Shown here piece by piece: positions 39,757 to 52,705 of a DNA stretch of 64,000 nucleotides. Source of the DNA: Pogonophryne albipinna (Eukaryota; Chordata; Actinopteri; Perciformes; Artedidraconidae); contig CM053260.1 of assembly GCA_028583405.1 (NCBI GenBank), forward strand, positions 22,726,647 to 22,790,646. The letters run 5' to 3'. Made by a program: the position numbers and the translations under genes. How positions within the stretch are numbered: position 1 is the first letter of the stretch; each line of letters starts with the position of its first letter. The notes under the pieces were generated by a model that was not told the DNA's origin, made no database searches, and saw nothing but the letters and a program-made list of their open reading frames with translations.

Positions 39757-40850
39757 GAGGTTTTGGTCCTGATGGAGAGGTTCTGGTCCTGATGGAGAGA
39801 GGTTCTGGTCCTGATGGAGAGAGGTTTTGGTCCTGATGGAGAGAGGTTCTGGTCCTGATGGAGAGAGGTTCTGGTCCTGATGGAGAGAGGTTCTGGTCCT
39901 GATGGAGAGAGGTGTTGGAGAGGTTCTGGTCCTGATGGAGAGAGGTTCTGGTCCTGATGGAGAGAGGTTCTGGTCCTGATGGAGAGAGGTTCTGGTCCTG
40001 ATGGAGAGAGGTGTTGGTCCTGATGGAGAGAGGTGTTGGAGAGGTTCTGGTCCTGGTGGAGAGAGGTTCTGGTCCTGATGGAGAGAGGTTCTGGTCCTGA
40101 TGGAGAGAGGTGTTGGTCCTGATGGAGAGAGGTTCTGGTCCTGGTGGAGAGAGGTTCTGGTCCTGATGGAGAGAGGTTCTGGTCCTGATGGAGAGAGGTT
40201 TTGGTCCTGATGGAGAGAGGTTCTGGTCCTGGTGGAGAGAGGTTCTGGTCCTGATGGAGAGAGGTTCTGGTCCTGATGGAGAGAGGTGTTGGTCCTGATG
40301 GAGAGAGGTTCTGGTCCTGGTGGAGAGAGGTTTTGGTCCTGATGGAGAGAGGTTCTGGTCCTGATGGAGAGAGGTTTTGGTCCTGATGGAGAGAGGTTCT
40401 GGTCCTGATGGAGAGAGGTTCTGGTCCTGATGGAGAGAGGTTCTGGTCCTGATGGAGAGAGGTGTTGGAGAGGTTCTGGTCCTGATGGAGAGAGGTTCTG
40501 GTCCTGATGGAGAGAGGTTCTGGTCCTGATGGAGAGAGGTGTTGGTCCTGATGGAGAGAGGTGTTGGAGAGGTTCTGGTCCTGGTGGAGAGAGGTTCTGG
40601 TCCTGATGGAGAGAGGTTCTGGTCCTGATGGAGAGAGGTGTTGGTCCTGATGGAGAGAGGTTCTGGTCCTGGTGGAGAGAGGTTCTGGTCCTGATGGAGA
40701 GAGGTTCTGGTCCTGATGGAGAGAGGTGTTGGTCCTGATGGAGAGAGGTTCTGGTCCTGATGGAGAGAGGTTCTGGTCCTGATGGAGAGAGGTGTTGGTC
40801 CTGATGGAGAGAGGTGTTGGTCCTGATGGAGAGAGGTTCTGGTCCTGATG
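39757..40850. repeat. 22-bp minisatellite with higher-order structure, about 50 units
   Basis: The unit is GGTCCTGATGGAGAGAGG followed by a variable TTCT, TTTT or TGTT. Some units have GGTGG for GATGG, and there is a shortened form with GGTGTTGGAGAGG. The order of variants repeats over about 25 units: marker variants at 39821 and 39911 recur at 40371 and 40461, exactly 550 bp on, and a second shortened unit at 40033 recurs at 40561, 528 bp on (one unit fewer). No frame of the unit has a stop on the minus strand, so three overlapping frames of about 390-464 codons are open. None is a gene. Confidence 0.95.
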
Positions 40851-40935
40851 GGTTGTGTTGAAGGCAGAGCTGAAGTCCACAAACAGGATCCTGGCGTAGG
40901 TTCCTGCTGTGTCCAGGTGCTGGAGGAGGAAGTGA

Positions 40936-42646
40936 AGGGATAACTATTAGTAAACCATAATGATGGATGTTATTATCAGCAGCTGTCAATAGATCCCCTA
41001 AATCTTGTATGATGGACCTTTGAAGCACAAGCGCACGCACACACTATTGTGGGAACAATCAAACGCACCCTCCCAGGCACTGCGTGTTAGCGAAGTACAA
41101 CTGGGATTTCGAAGAGGAAGATATGCTTGGTCAATTCTTAATAAAAAAGAAATACCAACTAATTGAGCTCTTGAGTTTTCATTAGCAGCGCCTAGCTATA
41201 GCTGCGGAGCTTTGGTAAATACCGCTAACAGTCTATTTCCTTAAAATGGTACATATCGCTGAATCTATATTTTCATCTTCAGGTGATGACATCTGCATAA
41301 TGTCCCTGTACAATAAGATTCGAGCATTTTGTAATCCAGTGAGGAAATTCAAGACCAGTAAATATTGATTGATTAAACAACACTAAATAAAATGTTAGTG
41401 TTTTCTTCAAACTCAGACTCTCTGCTCAAAGACAAAACAATTGTCTGATGATCTTTGTTGAACAAGGTCTGATTGTCCTGTACATGTACAATGTGGGGTA
41501 TTTTTTAAATACTTTACTAAGCCACATTCAATATTATGTTAGACACAAGTTAGTTATTACTCACATATCAAAGTCTTTTCATCTGCAAGATGGAAGAATA
41601 GCTGGGTGCTGCCTGGAGAGACTGATGAGAGGGACACAGGCTGGCTTCAGCAGCTTTCCACACAAAGCCATCACATCTTCTCTTCCATAGTCCTCACTGT
41701 CCACTGGTGCTCTGTCAAAAGAGTGAACATCACAGCTGTCATGAGGGTTTCTTTACTATACATTTTCAAAAATAATTAATTTTAGCAGTGATTTGGACCA
41801 AGCATGTATGATGTAGTAATACAAAAAGTATTTTAGTTCACAGTGTGACATTAGCTAGTCATGTTAGCGTGTAATATATAGAGCAGAGCTAACTAGCAAG
41901 TTAGCCGAACGTTAGCGGTTAGCTGTTTATGCTATGCTAGCTGTTGGCTACTGAACATTAACAAACTAGATTCCGCTGTAAGAAAGCTGTGAAACTTTAC
42001 ATTAAACTTGGCGACAACACTGTGATACCCCACTGCATGTTTATGTGTAATTCTCCCGTGTTGGAGACGAGAGGGTGGGGGGGCAGCACTGCAATAAGCT
42101 GTAAGCTAACGTTACCAGCCGCATGTTAAGCCGGGTTTCCCAGGCGCAACATCTTGCAAGAAACAGCATCTCAGGGCTTCTTAACATTTAACAACCTATT
42201 AATGATGCATACCAACTTAACGGGAAGAAACTCAGCTAACTAGAAGAAGAAACGTAACCTTAAATAAAAAATAAAACATTCACAAACTAAGTAAGGATTA
42301 TCTAAATACATGTTTAACTCCATTACAGTTGCATGACTCACCAGATCTCAAGCCTTCTGTTCTTTGTTGACGTCCCGATGCTCATATTTAACGTGTAGAT
42401 GTAAAACGATCCCGATATTAATCCATAAACTCCTGTAGCAGACAGACAGACATACAGACAGCTGTAGCTCCAGCAGGAGGAGACCCGCTCAAACTGACTT
42501 GGATGTTTCAAATGTGAACGACAGGCGCGGACAGTTCTCATTGGCAGGTTTCTTCGATGACGTTTATATTAACCAATCAGGAGTGTTGTGGACTCATTCC
42601 AAACATGCCTGACTTGTCTGCCGTGTTTTGGCTGAATTCTATTTCA
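40936..42646. other. Unassigned sequence inside the EnSpm-like region
   Basis: No gene can be named. At 41281-41338 a TTTTCATCTTCAG acceptor precedes a frame reading DDICIMSLYNKIRAFCNP and then GTGAGG, so a captured exon is possible but weak. At 41840-42120 GTTAGC and GCTAAC motifs are dense. An ACCAATCAG box lies at 42572-42580. Confidence 0.35.
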
Positions 42647-43419
42647 AGTGCCGTAGCTCTGGCTGTCGGCCAGAATCCGAAAACCATACGTTATACTGTA
42701 AAACTAAGGTTTATTACTGTAAATTGACCAATGGAAAAAAAAACACAGCAACATAAATAAAACAAGGATAACTGTGACTTATTGTTGAGTAAATAACAGT
42801 GTGTGTTTTAAACCTTGGTCCTCCCTGCAGAGATTTCTCCACTTTCTATGATTTTACTTTTTTTTAATGATATTGTCAACTGTAGATGTTTACAATATAG
42901 TAAGTTAGGAATTTCATGAAAACATATTTATTTACTTTTGTTTCAACATTGGATATTTTGTGTTTGTGGTGGATTCAATCGAATATTGAGAAAATGATTT
43001 ATGTAAAAATGTTTTACTTACATTTTACGTTTTTTTTATTTTACGCTTTTTTTACAGTTTTATGTTTACCTTAAAATTACAAAGAAAATCTTAAAGTCTT
43101 GTAATAGTAATACACTTTTATATTACGAGTTACATATTTAATTACAGATAAAAACATTTTATTTTACGTACATCTGCATGTATTTTCTGAAAGTGCAAAA
43201 ATACTGTAAATATTATATAGTAAATTTACTGTAAAAAAAAAGGAAATAAACGTTATTTGTTGTTATTGTCAAAATACTTAAAATAATATTTTGGGTTGTT
43301 AATTTATAGTTAATATCTGTCATTTTACAGGATTTTGCAAGTTATTTAAAAAAACATGATAATTACTATAAAAATGTACAGTTATTTCCTGTAAAATTAC
43401 GATCTTTTTTTACAGTGTA

Positions 43420-44359
43420 GTGAACGCAGGCTCTAAAACATTGGTGAGGTTCGGACCGAGGCAGACATTCTTCTCATTGAATTAGGCTAAACAATACATA
43501 AAAAGGCAACATTTTAAGAGTTTATTTTTTTTCTCAAAATAGTATTTGCTGCTTAAACCTTTTACAATAATTGAAGTTTCTCTCCTAATGTGTACCTCTA
43601 CCTTGTAACTTAAATCAACCAACACAGCAGCATGTGTTTTGACATCAGAGTCTTTGTTGCAGACTAGCAGCCGACTTGGTGAGATTTCAGCACAGGAAAA
43701 GGATGTAGCACACGTTCACACATCACATGCCCGGTCACAATTAACAGATCTATCTGTTGTCTCTCAGAAAAAGCTCCAAACAGATTGTGAGGTTATTTCA
43801 GAGACCTCAAGAGATTCAAACTTTTAATTGTTCTGCATATGGGAGCCTGTCAGGATGTCATTTCCTCAGTTAGGTGTAAATTAAGACAACCATACCAGTC
43901 ACCTTTTCTAGAATAGAATGTATCCATAAGAGTGACTAATTAGCTGCAATTTGACTCTTTCTCTTAAGGCTGTGATCCTGAGACATGAGGACTACTTTAT
44001 TTGGTCAGCATTGGTCTTGGTATTACAAAAAAACATCTTTGGTTTTGCAATTTAATTTAGAAAAATGGGATCAGCTCTTGTGGTGAAAGACAGAAAAGAC
44101 AGTAACTCAATAAAGAATCAACGGAGGGAATACTAACAACATGAGAAAACAGTTCTGTCTTTATCGTCTGGAAAGACGAGATGGAGGATGGTGGCAGGAT
44201 ACACTTGTTCTAGTGCGAGTCAAATGCTAAGAGGTTAGTGGTGTGTGAATAAAGAGTGGAACTTTTGTATATTGGAGGGACCAATGACCACATGTTAAAC
44301 ACATTTTTAATATATAAGATATTAAGATATTATGGAAGAAAAAAAATCACTGAACAGGA
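43420..44359. other. No gene recognised
   Basis: Nothing supported. Confidence 0.5.
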
Positions 44360-44692
44360 CTTATTTTGCTCAGAATTATCGGATACAACCGGCGGCTCAG
44401 GAAGAAAGCCCACAGGATTATCAAAGACAGCAACAAACTGTTCTGTCTGCTGCCATCTAGCAGGCAGGACAGAAACCACCAGACTCAGAGACAGTTTCAT
44501 CCCACAGGCCATAAGGCTATTTAACACCTGAGCTGGCGCTATTGTTATTTTAATTGTTGTTTTTTTATTGTTTATATTTATTTTTTCAAGTATTGTAATT
44601 GCACTGTTGAGGAACCTGTGATCTAAGTGTTTCATACATTACACCGTAGTTGTGTGTTAGGACAATAAGCCTTTGAATCTTGAACATGTTGA
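44360..44692 (+). mobile_element. LINE 3' end with the ORF2 C-terminus
   Basis: Translation around 44395-44455 gives RRLRKKAHRIIKDSNKLFCL followed by LPSSR. A frame change then leads to RLRDSFIPQAIRLFNT, ending at a TGA at 44529-44531. This (LLPSGR ... RLRDSFFPQAIRLLN) is the C-terminal signature of fish CR1/Rex1-type LINE ORF2 proteins. An AT-rich 3' UTR and a GGACAATAAGCCTTTGAATC tail follow. The rest of the element is missing (5' truncation), and at least one frameshift is present. Confidence 0.65.
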
Positions 44693-47710
<3,018 letters not shown>

Positions 47711-47753
47711 TTCGAGGAAAATGGCAAACTTGAGAGACTCAGTGACATAAGAG
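47711..47753 (+). CDS. Candidate internal exon, 43 nt, gene unknown
   Basis: The acceptor is ATTTCTTCTTTTGGTTGTAG, ending at 47710. The donor is AAGAG followed by GTGAGG at 47754. Frame 0 is open and reads FEENGKLERLSDIR plus one leftover base; the other two frames contain stops. It starts in phase 0, so it can join the candidate exon at 27222-27262 without a frame break, giving 28 codons of charged, helix-like sequence. The intervening intron would be 20.4 kb. I do not recognise the protein family. A possible next exon with matching phase is at 51099-51124. The phase match alone has a one-in-three chance. Confidence 0.42.
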
Positions 47754-47845
47754 GTGAGGGAGCTCGGTTCTGGGCACTGAGACAGTAAGAAGGTCAAACG
47801 GTGCACTTAGAAATGTGAAAGCATTAAGTGGACAGAGAACACACT

Positions 47846-47849
<4 letters not shown>

Positions 47850-47881
<32 letters not shown>
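47850..47881. repeat. (TC)n microsatellite, 32 bp
   Basis: Short TC dinucleotide array. Confidence 0.95.
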
Positions 47882-47882
<1 letters not shown>

Positions 47883-48502
47883 GGTACCAAGGTAGCACTT
47901 AGGGGCATTTGCTTTCAGCACTTTGTGTGGCTTGCCCAAATGTTTAAAATGTGTGTGCGTGTGTGTGTGTTTATGAGAGGGCTTTATTGCTTACATTAGG
48001 GTACTACATTGTTTAAAACAAGGAGCACTCAACACCCAATTGAACATATACCACTCTAATACAGTAAAATAAAGCTAATGCACACTATGGTACAATAATT
48101 CAGTCCTGTCGTTTTATAGCTCCTTTTATGCATCTTCCCGTGCCTTGCATTGACAAAAATGCAAGGCAGTGTATGTTTTATTTGTATTATAAAGAAAAGG
48201 TCCATGATTTCTTTTCTTTTCTTTTTCATTACTTGCCATTTTATTGTTTTAATACGGGTATCGAGATATTAAGGCAGGTATATGCAAGGGATAACTATTG
48301 TAACAACTTTAAGATAATATTATGTGACATAATTGTCGTTGTGTCTATGGTTGTGTTATGTGGTATTTTAAGTAAATGTCAAATACATATTTAGTACTTA
48401 CAAGAAAGACTACTTAATGTAATTGTGAGAGAGTTGTCATGACTCCCTGAGGGCTGATGTGGAGGAAGCATCGGTGCAGCACCAACTGGAGTTACCACCA
48501 AC
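47882..48502. other. No gene recognised
   Basis: It contains a short TG tract near 47951-47970. Nothing else is supported. Confidence 0.5.
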
Positions 48503-48540
48503 TAGTGCCTAGGATATTACAACAAATATCCTAGGCACTA
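48503..48540. repeat. Perfect 16-bp inverted repeat at the LINE 5' junction
   Basis: TAGTGCCTAGGATATT at 48503-48518 is exactly complementary to 48525-48540, across a 6-nt loop. The right arm reads as LINE sequence (ATCCTAGGCACTA, the ILG part of the VLGPLLFS block). The left arm is therefore an inverted copy of the LINE edge, as produced by template switching during insertion. Confidence 0.85.
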
Positions 48541-49613
48541 TTTAGTTCATTTTAACATCTACATGCTACCACTGGCTCAGATAATGAAAAATTACAAAAT
48601 AAGTTACCATAGCTATGCGGATGACACCAACATGTACGTAACCATTTCACCAGGAGACTATGCCCCAATTCAAACACTGAGTAAGTGCGTTGAACAAATC
48701 AATGACTGGATGTGTCAGAACTTTCTCCAATTAAACAAAGATAAAACTGAGGTAATGGTTTTTGGAGCCAAGGCAGAACGTATAAAAGTTAGCACTGAGC
48801 TTCAGTCTGCAATGTTCAAAACAACAGATAAAGCCAGAAATCTAGGTGTAGTCATGGACTCTGACCTGAGTTTCAACAGTCACATTAAAACAGTTACTAA
48901 ATCAGCCTACTATCACCTAAAGAATATATCTAGGATTAAAAGACTAATGTCACAGCAGGATTTGGAAAAACTTGTCCATGCTTTTATCTTCAGTAGACTG
49001 GACTACTGCAATGGTGTCTTCACAGGTCTCACTAAAAAATCTATTAGAAAGCTGCAGCTGATTCAGAACGCCGCTGCTCGAGTCCTCACTAACACTAAGA
49101 AAGTGGATCACATCACTCCTGTTCTGAAGTCTTTACACTGGCTTCCTGTGTGTCAAAGAATAGATTTCAAAATACTGCTGCTGGTTTATAAAGCACTGAA
49201 TGGTTTAGGCCCAAAATACATTTCTGACCTCCTGCTAAATTATGAACCATCCAGATCTCTCAGGTCTTCAGGGACTGGTCAGCTTTCTGTCCCCAGAGTC
49301 AGAACTAAACATGGAGAAGCAGCGTTCAGTTACTATGCTCCAAATATCTGGAACAAACTCCCAGAAACCTGCAGGTCCGCTGCAACTCTGACTACTTTTA
49401 AATCCAGGCTGAAGACTTTTCTTTTTGCACTGCTTTTAATTGATATATTCATATCTTAAACTGCACTGTAACTTTTATTATCTTTGCTTTTTATCTTTGC
49501 TTTTAAATGAGTGTTAATAAATATGTTTCTTAATGCTCTTAATGTTTTTCATTTTTGTAAAGAACTTTGAATTGCCTTGAAAGGTGCTATATAAATAACC
49601 TTGCCTTGCCTAG
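48525..49613 (+). mobile_element. L2-clade LINE, 5'-truncated
   Basis: The element starts within the reverse-transcriptase palm just upstream of the YADD motif, covers the rest of ORF2, and ends with the L2-type tail AAGGTGCTATATAAATAACC and TTGCCTTGCC. A second short tail-like segment (TAGGTGCTCTATAAATACG) follows directly. Because the 5' part (endonuclease, fingers, motif A) is missing, the copy cannot move by itself. Confidence 0.85.
48563..49459 (+). pseudogene. LINE (L2) ORF2 fragment: reverse transcriptase C-terminal half
   Basis: The frame is open for 298 codons. It begins MLPLAQIM and soon reaches YHSYADDTNMYV, where YADD holds two of the three catalytic aspartates of reverse transcriptase. 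It continues through the thumb (INDWMCQNFLQLNKDKTEVM) and the L2-type C-terminal region (SRLDYCNGVFTGL, LQLIQNAAARVL, LHWLPVCQRIDFKILLLVYK, then WNKLPETCRSA and TTFKSRLKTFLF). The ATG at 48563 is an internal Met, not a true start. Upstream, the LFS part of the preceding block is out of frame by a small indel. The intact frame over almost 900 bp suggests a fairly young insertion. It would act in target-primed reverse transcription if complete; here it is a remnant. Confidence 0.85.
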
Positions 49614-49768
49614 GTGCTCTATAAATACGAATATGATTCTTCCCTTGTGTTCATTCATCAACAATAAAAAAACAATAACCCTTCATCCAGTGTAAGAAAT
49701 GTAAATGATGTGCATTCGACAATGAATGTAAGCCCCTTTTCGTTTAGTGAACATGACAACATATTTTT

Positions 49769-50315
49769 GTGGCCAGAGCATAGGTGGCATTAATTCACAA
49801 ATTAATTCATTTACTCAAGTACTTGAGTAAATCAAAAGGAGAGTCTGAACATGTGTTGTGTTTCAGAAATAGAGAGAAATGTTTCTAATATTTTAGCTGT
49901 CTAAACAGATAAGGCTAAAGTATTAGCAACATTCTCTAGCTGTTAGCAGAAGACATTTTCCTTTCATCTATGTAACAAATCAGCCAACTTTGTGAATAGC
50001 TAGAACTTCAAATCGACTACTCTGAGGTATGCGTCCATTACATTTCACTTGTTAGACGCTTTTATCCAAAGCGACTAACATACATTCAGTACAGTGGACA
50101 ATCCCCACAGGAGCAATTTGGGGTGAAGTGTCTCAGGGACACAACAACATGCTGACTGCAGTGGGGTTTGAACCTGTGACCCCCTGATTCAGCGCAAGTT
50201 CAGCGCACTAAATTCAGCGCACCATTCCACTGAGTCACAGCGTCCACTATTTCTTTTATTTTGCCTTCAGCTAATACTATAACTTATCATGATGTTGGCA
50301 TTAAATGAGTCTGGT
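49769..50315 (+). repeat. Local duplication unit A1 (carries a SINE)
   Basis: GTGGCCAGAGCATAGGTGG, CTTGAGTAAATC...GAGAGTCTGA, AACTTCAAATCG...CTGAGGTA and TTTTGCCTTCAGCTAATACT match, in order, the segment 52023-52386. The copies are clearly diverged. The SINE at 50037-50250 lies between matched blocks and is absent from the other copy. Confidence 0.7.
50037..50250 (-). mobile_element. tRNA-derived SINE, copy 2
   Basis: On the minus strand, a box A-like GCTGTGACTCAGTGGAATGG is followed by an expanded stretch in which TGCGCTGAA occurs about three times. Then come the box B-like GGTTCAAACCCC, CACTGCAGTCAGCATGTTG, and the tail AGTCGCTTTGGATAAAAGCG. The family is the same as 37615-37795. The box A to box B distance is lengthened by the small local duplication, which may weaken any RNA polymerase III promoter. 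Confidence 0.7.
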
Positions 50316-51798
50316 ATGTGTGTGTGTTGACTCAAATGTCATATGGTGGTGAAATCTTAAAGCTACCATGTGGAATATTGTTGTAAACAAAAACAATTAG
50401 GGGGTACCTTCAGTGTTATTTCACCAAATTAGGTGTCAACGGGTATTCTCTTAATAGTTTGCAACACAACAAACAATGTCCATATGATATCTGACTTCCT
50501 TTCTTATATGATGAGTTTTCTATCATTCTTTTTCGAACTCTGAATTTCCCCTGTTGTTTAATCTTTCTCTCTCCCTTTGCTCCCAGTTCCTTAGTTATGT
50601 TCCATATGTGCCGTATTTGCATTTTTACAAGATGACAATTGACAATGAATAACAAACACAATAAAAGTACAATGCAATGATTCCCTCTTCTAAAGCCCAC
50701 ATTGAGAGCAGATGGTTGCATTCATATGTCATGCTGTCATCTATCTGCATGAGAAGAGCTTTTCAACATAAAACACTATGTGGAGCAAATACCACTGTAT
50801 GATGAGATGCAGGGAAACTGTACAATTCCATCATCTTCCCATTTCACTTGTATAGTACCTACGATCTGATCTACTCCTATGCAGCTGCAGAAAGTGGCTC
50901 AATATTATACAATTTGTAGAAATACAGTTGTCATCATGTGGTTCTGGAGTGACACTTATATACAGATATGAAAACTCATACTTTTCATTTGATACACATA
51001 TTTGATGCAAACCATGCAGCACCGGTGTGCCATTGTTCTGCTCCTCGTAGGATTAGTTGGAAAAATCTAACTTTTGCTTCCTTCTCTGTGTTCACGAGAC
51101 ACAACGAAGATAAAACCCACCCCAGTGAGTAGAACAGGAGTTTGTCTGCTCCCATGTCTATTTACTTCAGCTGTTCTATATTTCAGAAAACACCGTGGAG
51201 ACTGCAGCGGCATTTCTGAATACTTTGCGGCTTCTTTAGTAGCTACAGGTGTCAAATATTTTATTTATTGTTTTAAGTTTGAGCCAAGTAAACTTGAATC
51301 ATTTGATTTAGTGTGTCTGGGAATAGATTGTGGTTGTGAATGTCCTTTAGATTGCTGGATAGCCGTACACAGGCATTTATGCATCAACACAGGACAATCT
51401 GAGGCAGGCAAACAACAGCTCCAGCCCATCTAATAACAGTGGGGCTTATCAGCCGCCTCTGCCTCCTCTAATTTTCATCAGTTTTGACAAGCCCATTAAA
51501 TGAATCTGAAACCAAAATAAACATGTTTTTCCTGAGTTGAAGTGACAGGCAGTGATCACACCTACCAATGTCGGAGAGAGAGATATGACGGCTTTTAATT
51601 AAAAGTGCGGCCATGTGCACAACAGCACGGACATGATAAACAGGAATTTTGCCTCCAGCACACAAAGTCATGCGAGGATTGTTGGACAATGTGTGATCAA
51701 AGACACAGCACTTTACTGCTGTTGATGATCATTAACACTGATGCTCGGATGTTCTGGAAGATCCACAGTCAGTGTTGGAAGAAGGATTATAGAGCCAC
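50316..51798. other. No gene recognised; one weak exon candidate
   Basis: Only the weak candidate at 51099-51124 is noted. Nothing else is supported. Confidence 0.45.
51099..51124 (+). other. Weak 26-nt exon candidate
   Basis: A pyrimidine-rich CTTCCTTCTCTGTGTTCACGAG precedes it and GTGAGT follows it. With one base from a previous exon it reads (split codon) TTKIKPTP and ends in phase 0. This phase fits the end of the candidate at 47711-47753. The acceptor (CGAG) is poor, so confidence is low. Confidence 0.18.
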
Positions 51799-51799
51799 A

Positions 51800-52000
51800 C
51801 TTCCTCTTATCCTCATCCAATAGGAATGAGTTTGATTATCCTTATTCTTGAGTTGTGTGGTTAGGACGGTTGACTTATTTTCTTGTGATTTAACACCAAC
51901 AAGTTGTTTCGCAGTATGTTATCATAAACAGGCCCTGAGGGAAACACGCTTTGAATCCAATTGAAACAGAAAAACACTAGTAGAGACTTTCCTGTTAGTA
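51800..52000 (+). repeat. Local duplication unit B1
   Basis: TATCCTTATTCTTGAGTTG, GATTTAACACCAAC, AGTATGTTATCATAAACAGG and ACACGCTTTGAATCCAATTG match 52445-52705 in the same order, with divergence and indels. Confidence 0.65.
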
Positions 52001-52011
52001 CAATTGGCAAC

Positions 52012-52386
52012 GTATTGGTATAGTGGCCAGAGTGTAGGTGGTGATAATTCTTTAAAAATGTAAGCTTACACTGGCTTGCCTCACTTGAGTACAACCAAAA
52101 CGAGAGCCTGACAATATATGGTGTTTAAGAGAATGAGAAAACATTTTGCTATTATTTGAATAGTCTTAACCGGCAAGCCTAGGCTAAACTATTATCAACA
52201 TCTTATCCCCCTAATAGTTTAGCTTTTAGCCGAAACGTGAATAGAAGGACACCATTTTCTTAATGGCTCGAGCTTCAAAGTTACCCTGAGGTAAATCGTG
52301 TATATGTCTGTTTTTTCTTTTTGTTTTGCCTTCAGCTAACACTGTAACGTTATCTTGATTTCGGCAATTAAAATGTTCTAGTCTAG
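52012..52386 (+). repeat. Local duplication unit A2 (no SINE)
   Basis: This is the paralogue of 49769-50315. The shared blocks are GTGGCCAGAGTGTAGGTGG, CACTTGAGTACAACC...GAGAGCCTGA, GCTTCAAAG...CTGAGGTAAA and TTTTGCCTTCAGCTAACACT. It shows the pre-insertion state of the SINE site. Confidence 0.7.
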
Positions 52387-52439
52387 TAATTAAACCACCA
52401 GAATTCAATTCCCAAATCTAAACACTACGCTAAAGAATA

Positions 52440-52705
52440 CTTCTTCTATAATACAGTAGGAATTAGTTTTATTGTCCTTATTCTTGAGTATATTAGTTGT
52501 GTGATTACAATACAAGAATTCATGATGGACTTTCTTTTCCTTGGATTTAACGCCACTCAATTGTTCCGGCAATATCAAAGGCAGAACTGTATCGTTTCCA
52601 CTCGCAGTTCGTGACATCAAATCTCCAGTCTTGCAGTAAGTTATCTTAAATAGGCCCAGTGGGAAGCACGCTTCAAATCCAAATGAAATAGAGAAAAACA
52701 GAGGA
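52440..52705 (+). repeat. Local duplication unit B2
   Basis: It matches B1 (51800-52000) in order: TTGTCCTTATTCTTGAGTA, GATTTAACGCCACTC, AGTAAGTTATCTTAAATAGG, GCACGCTTCAAATCCAAATG. An extra stretch of about 60 bp lies in the middle. B1-A2-B2 thus reads as one and a half tandem units of roughly 640 bp. Confidence 0.65.

Larger units (their letters stand above)
39423..40935 (-). mobile_element. LINE relic, minus strand, interrupted by a minisatellite
   Basis: At the 5' side (minus strand, 40854-40915) the translation is QHLDTAGTYARILFVDFSSA followed by FNT. The ILFVDFSSAFNT stretch is the palm motif A (catalytic Asp) region of CR1/Rex1-group LINE reverse transcriptases. The sequence then runs directly into the 22-bp minisatellite. 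After the array comes AT-rich 3' UTR-like sequence, ending (minus strand) GTGAACCTACCTGGCAATAA and CCTGTTTCTGATTCTG. The rest of the reverse transcriptase (YADD motif and thumb) is missing. The element is 5'-truncated near 40935. Confidence 0.65.
38267..43419. mobile_element. Probable EnSpm/CACTA-like element region; left end not defined
   Basis: Both flanks (38.27-38.80 kb and 42.65-43.42 kb) are packed with TTTTACAG/ACTGTAAAA motifs and contain a GGCAGC...GCTGCC or GGCTGTCGGCC block. I recall this combination from fish EnSpm-like elements. The right end is TTTTTTTACAGTG at 43407-43419, the complement of a CACTGTAAA terminus. I cannot find the matching left CACTG end or a target duplication, so the left limit is provisional. 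No transposase is visible. The interior has a LINE relic and a stretch (41.0-42.6 kb) of unknown nature. Confidence 0.42.

Noticed and set aside
39757..40850. CRISPR-like array
   Set aside because: Units are directly adjacent with no unique spacers, and the DNA is vertebrate.
39578..41040. Long proline/serine-rich minus-strand proteins
   Set aside because: They are translations of the 22-bp minisatellite, which has no stop in any minus-strand frame.
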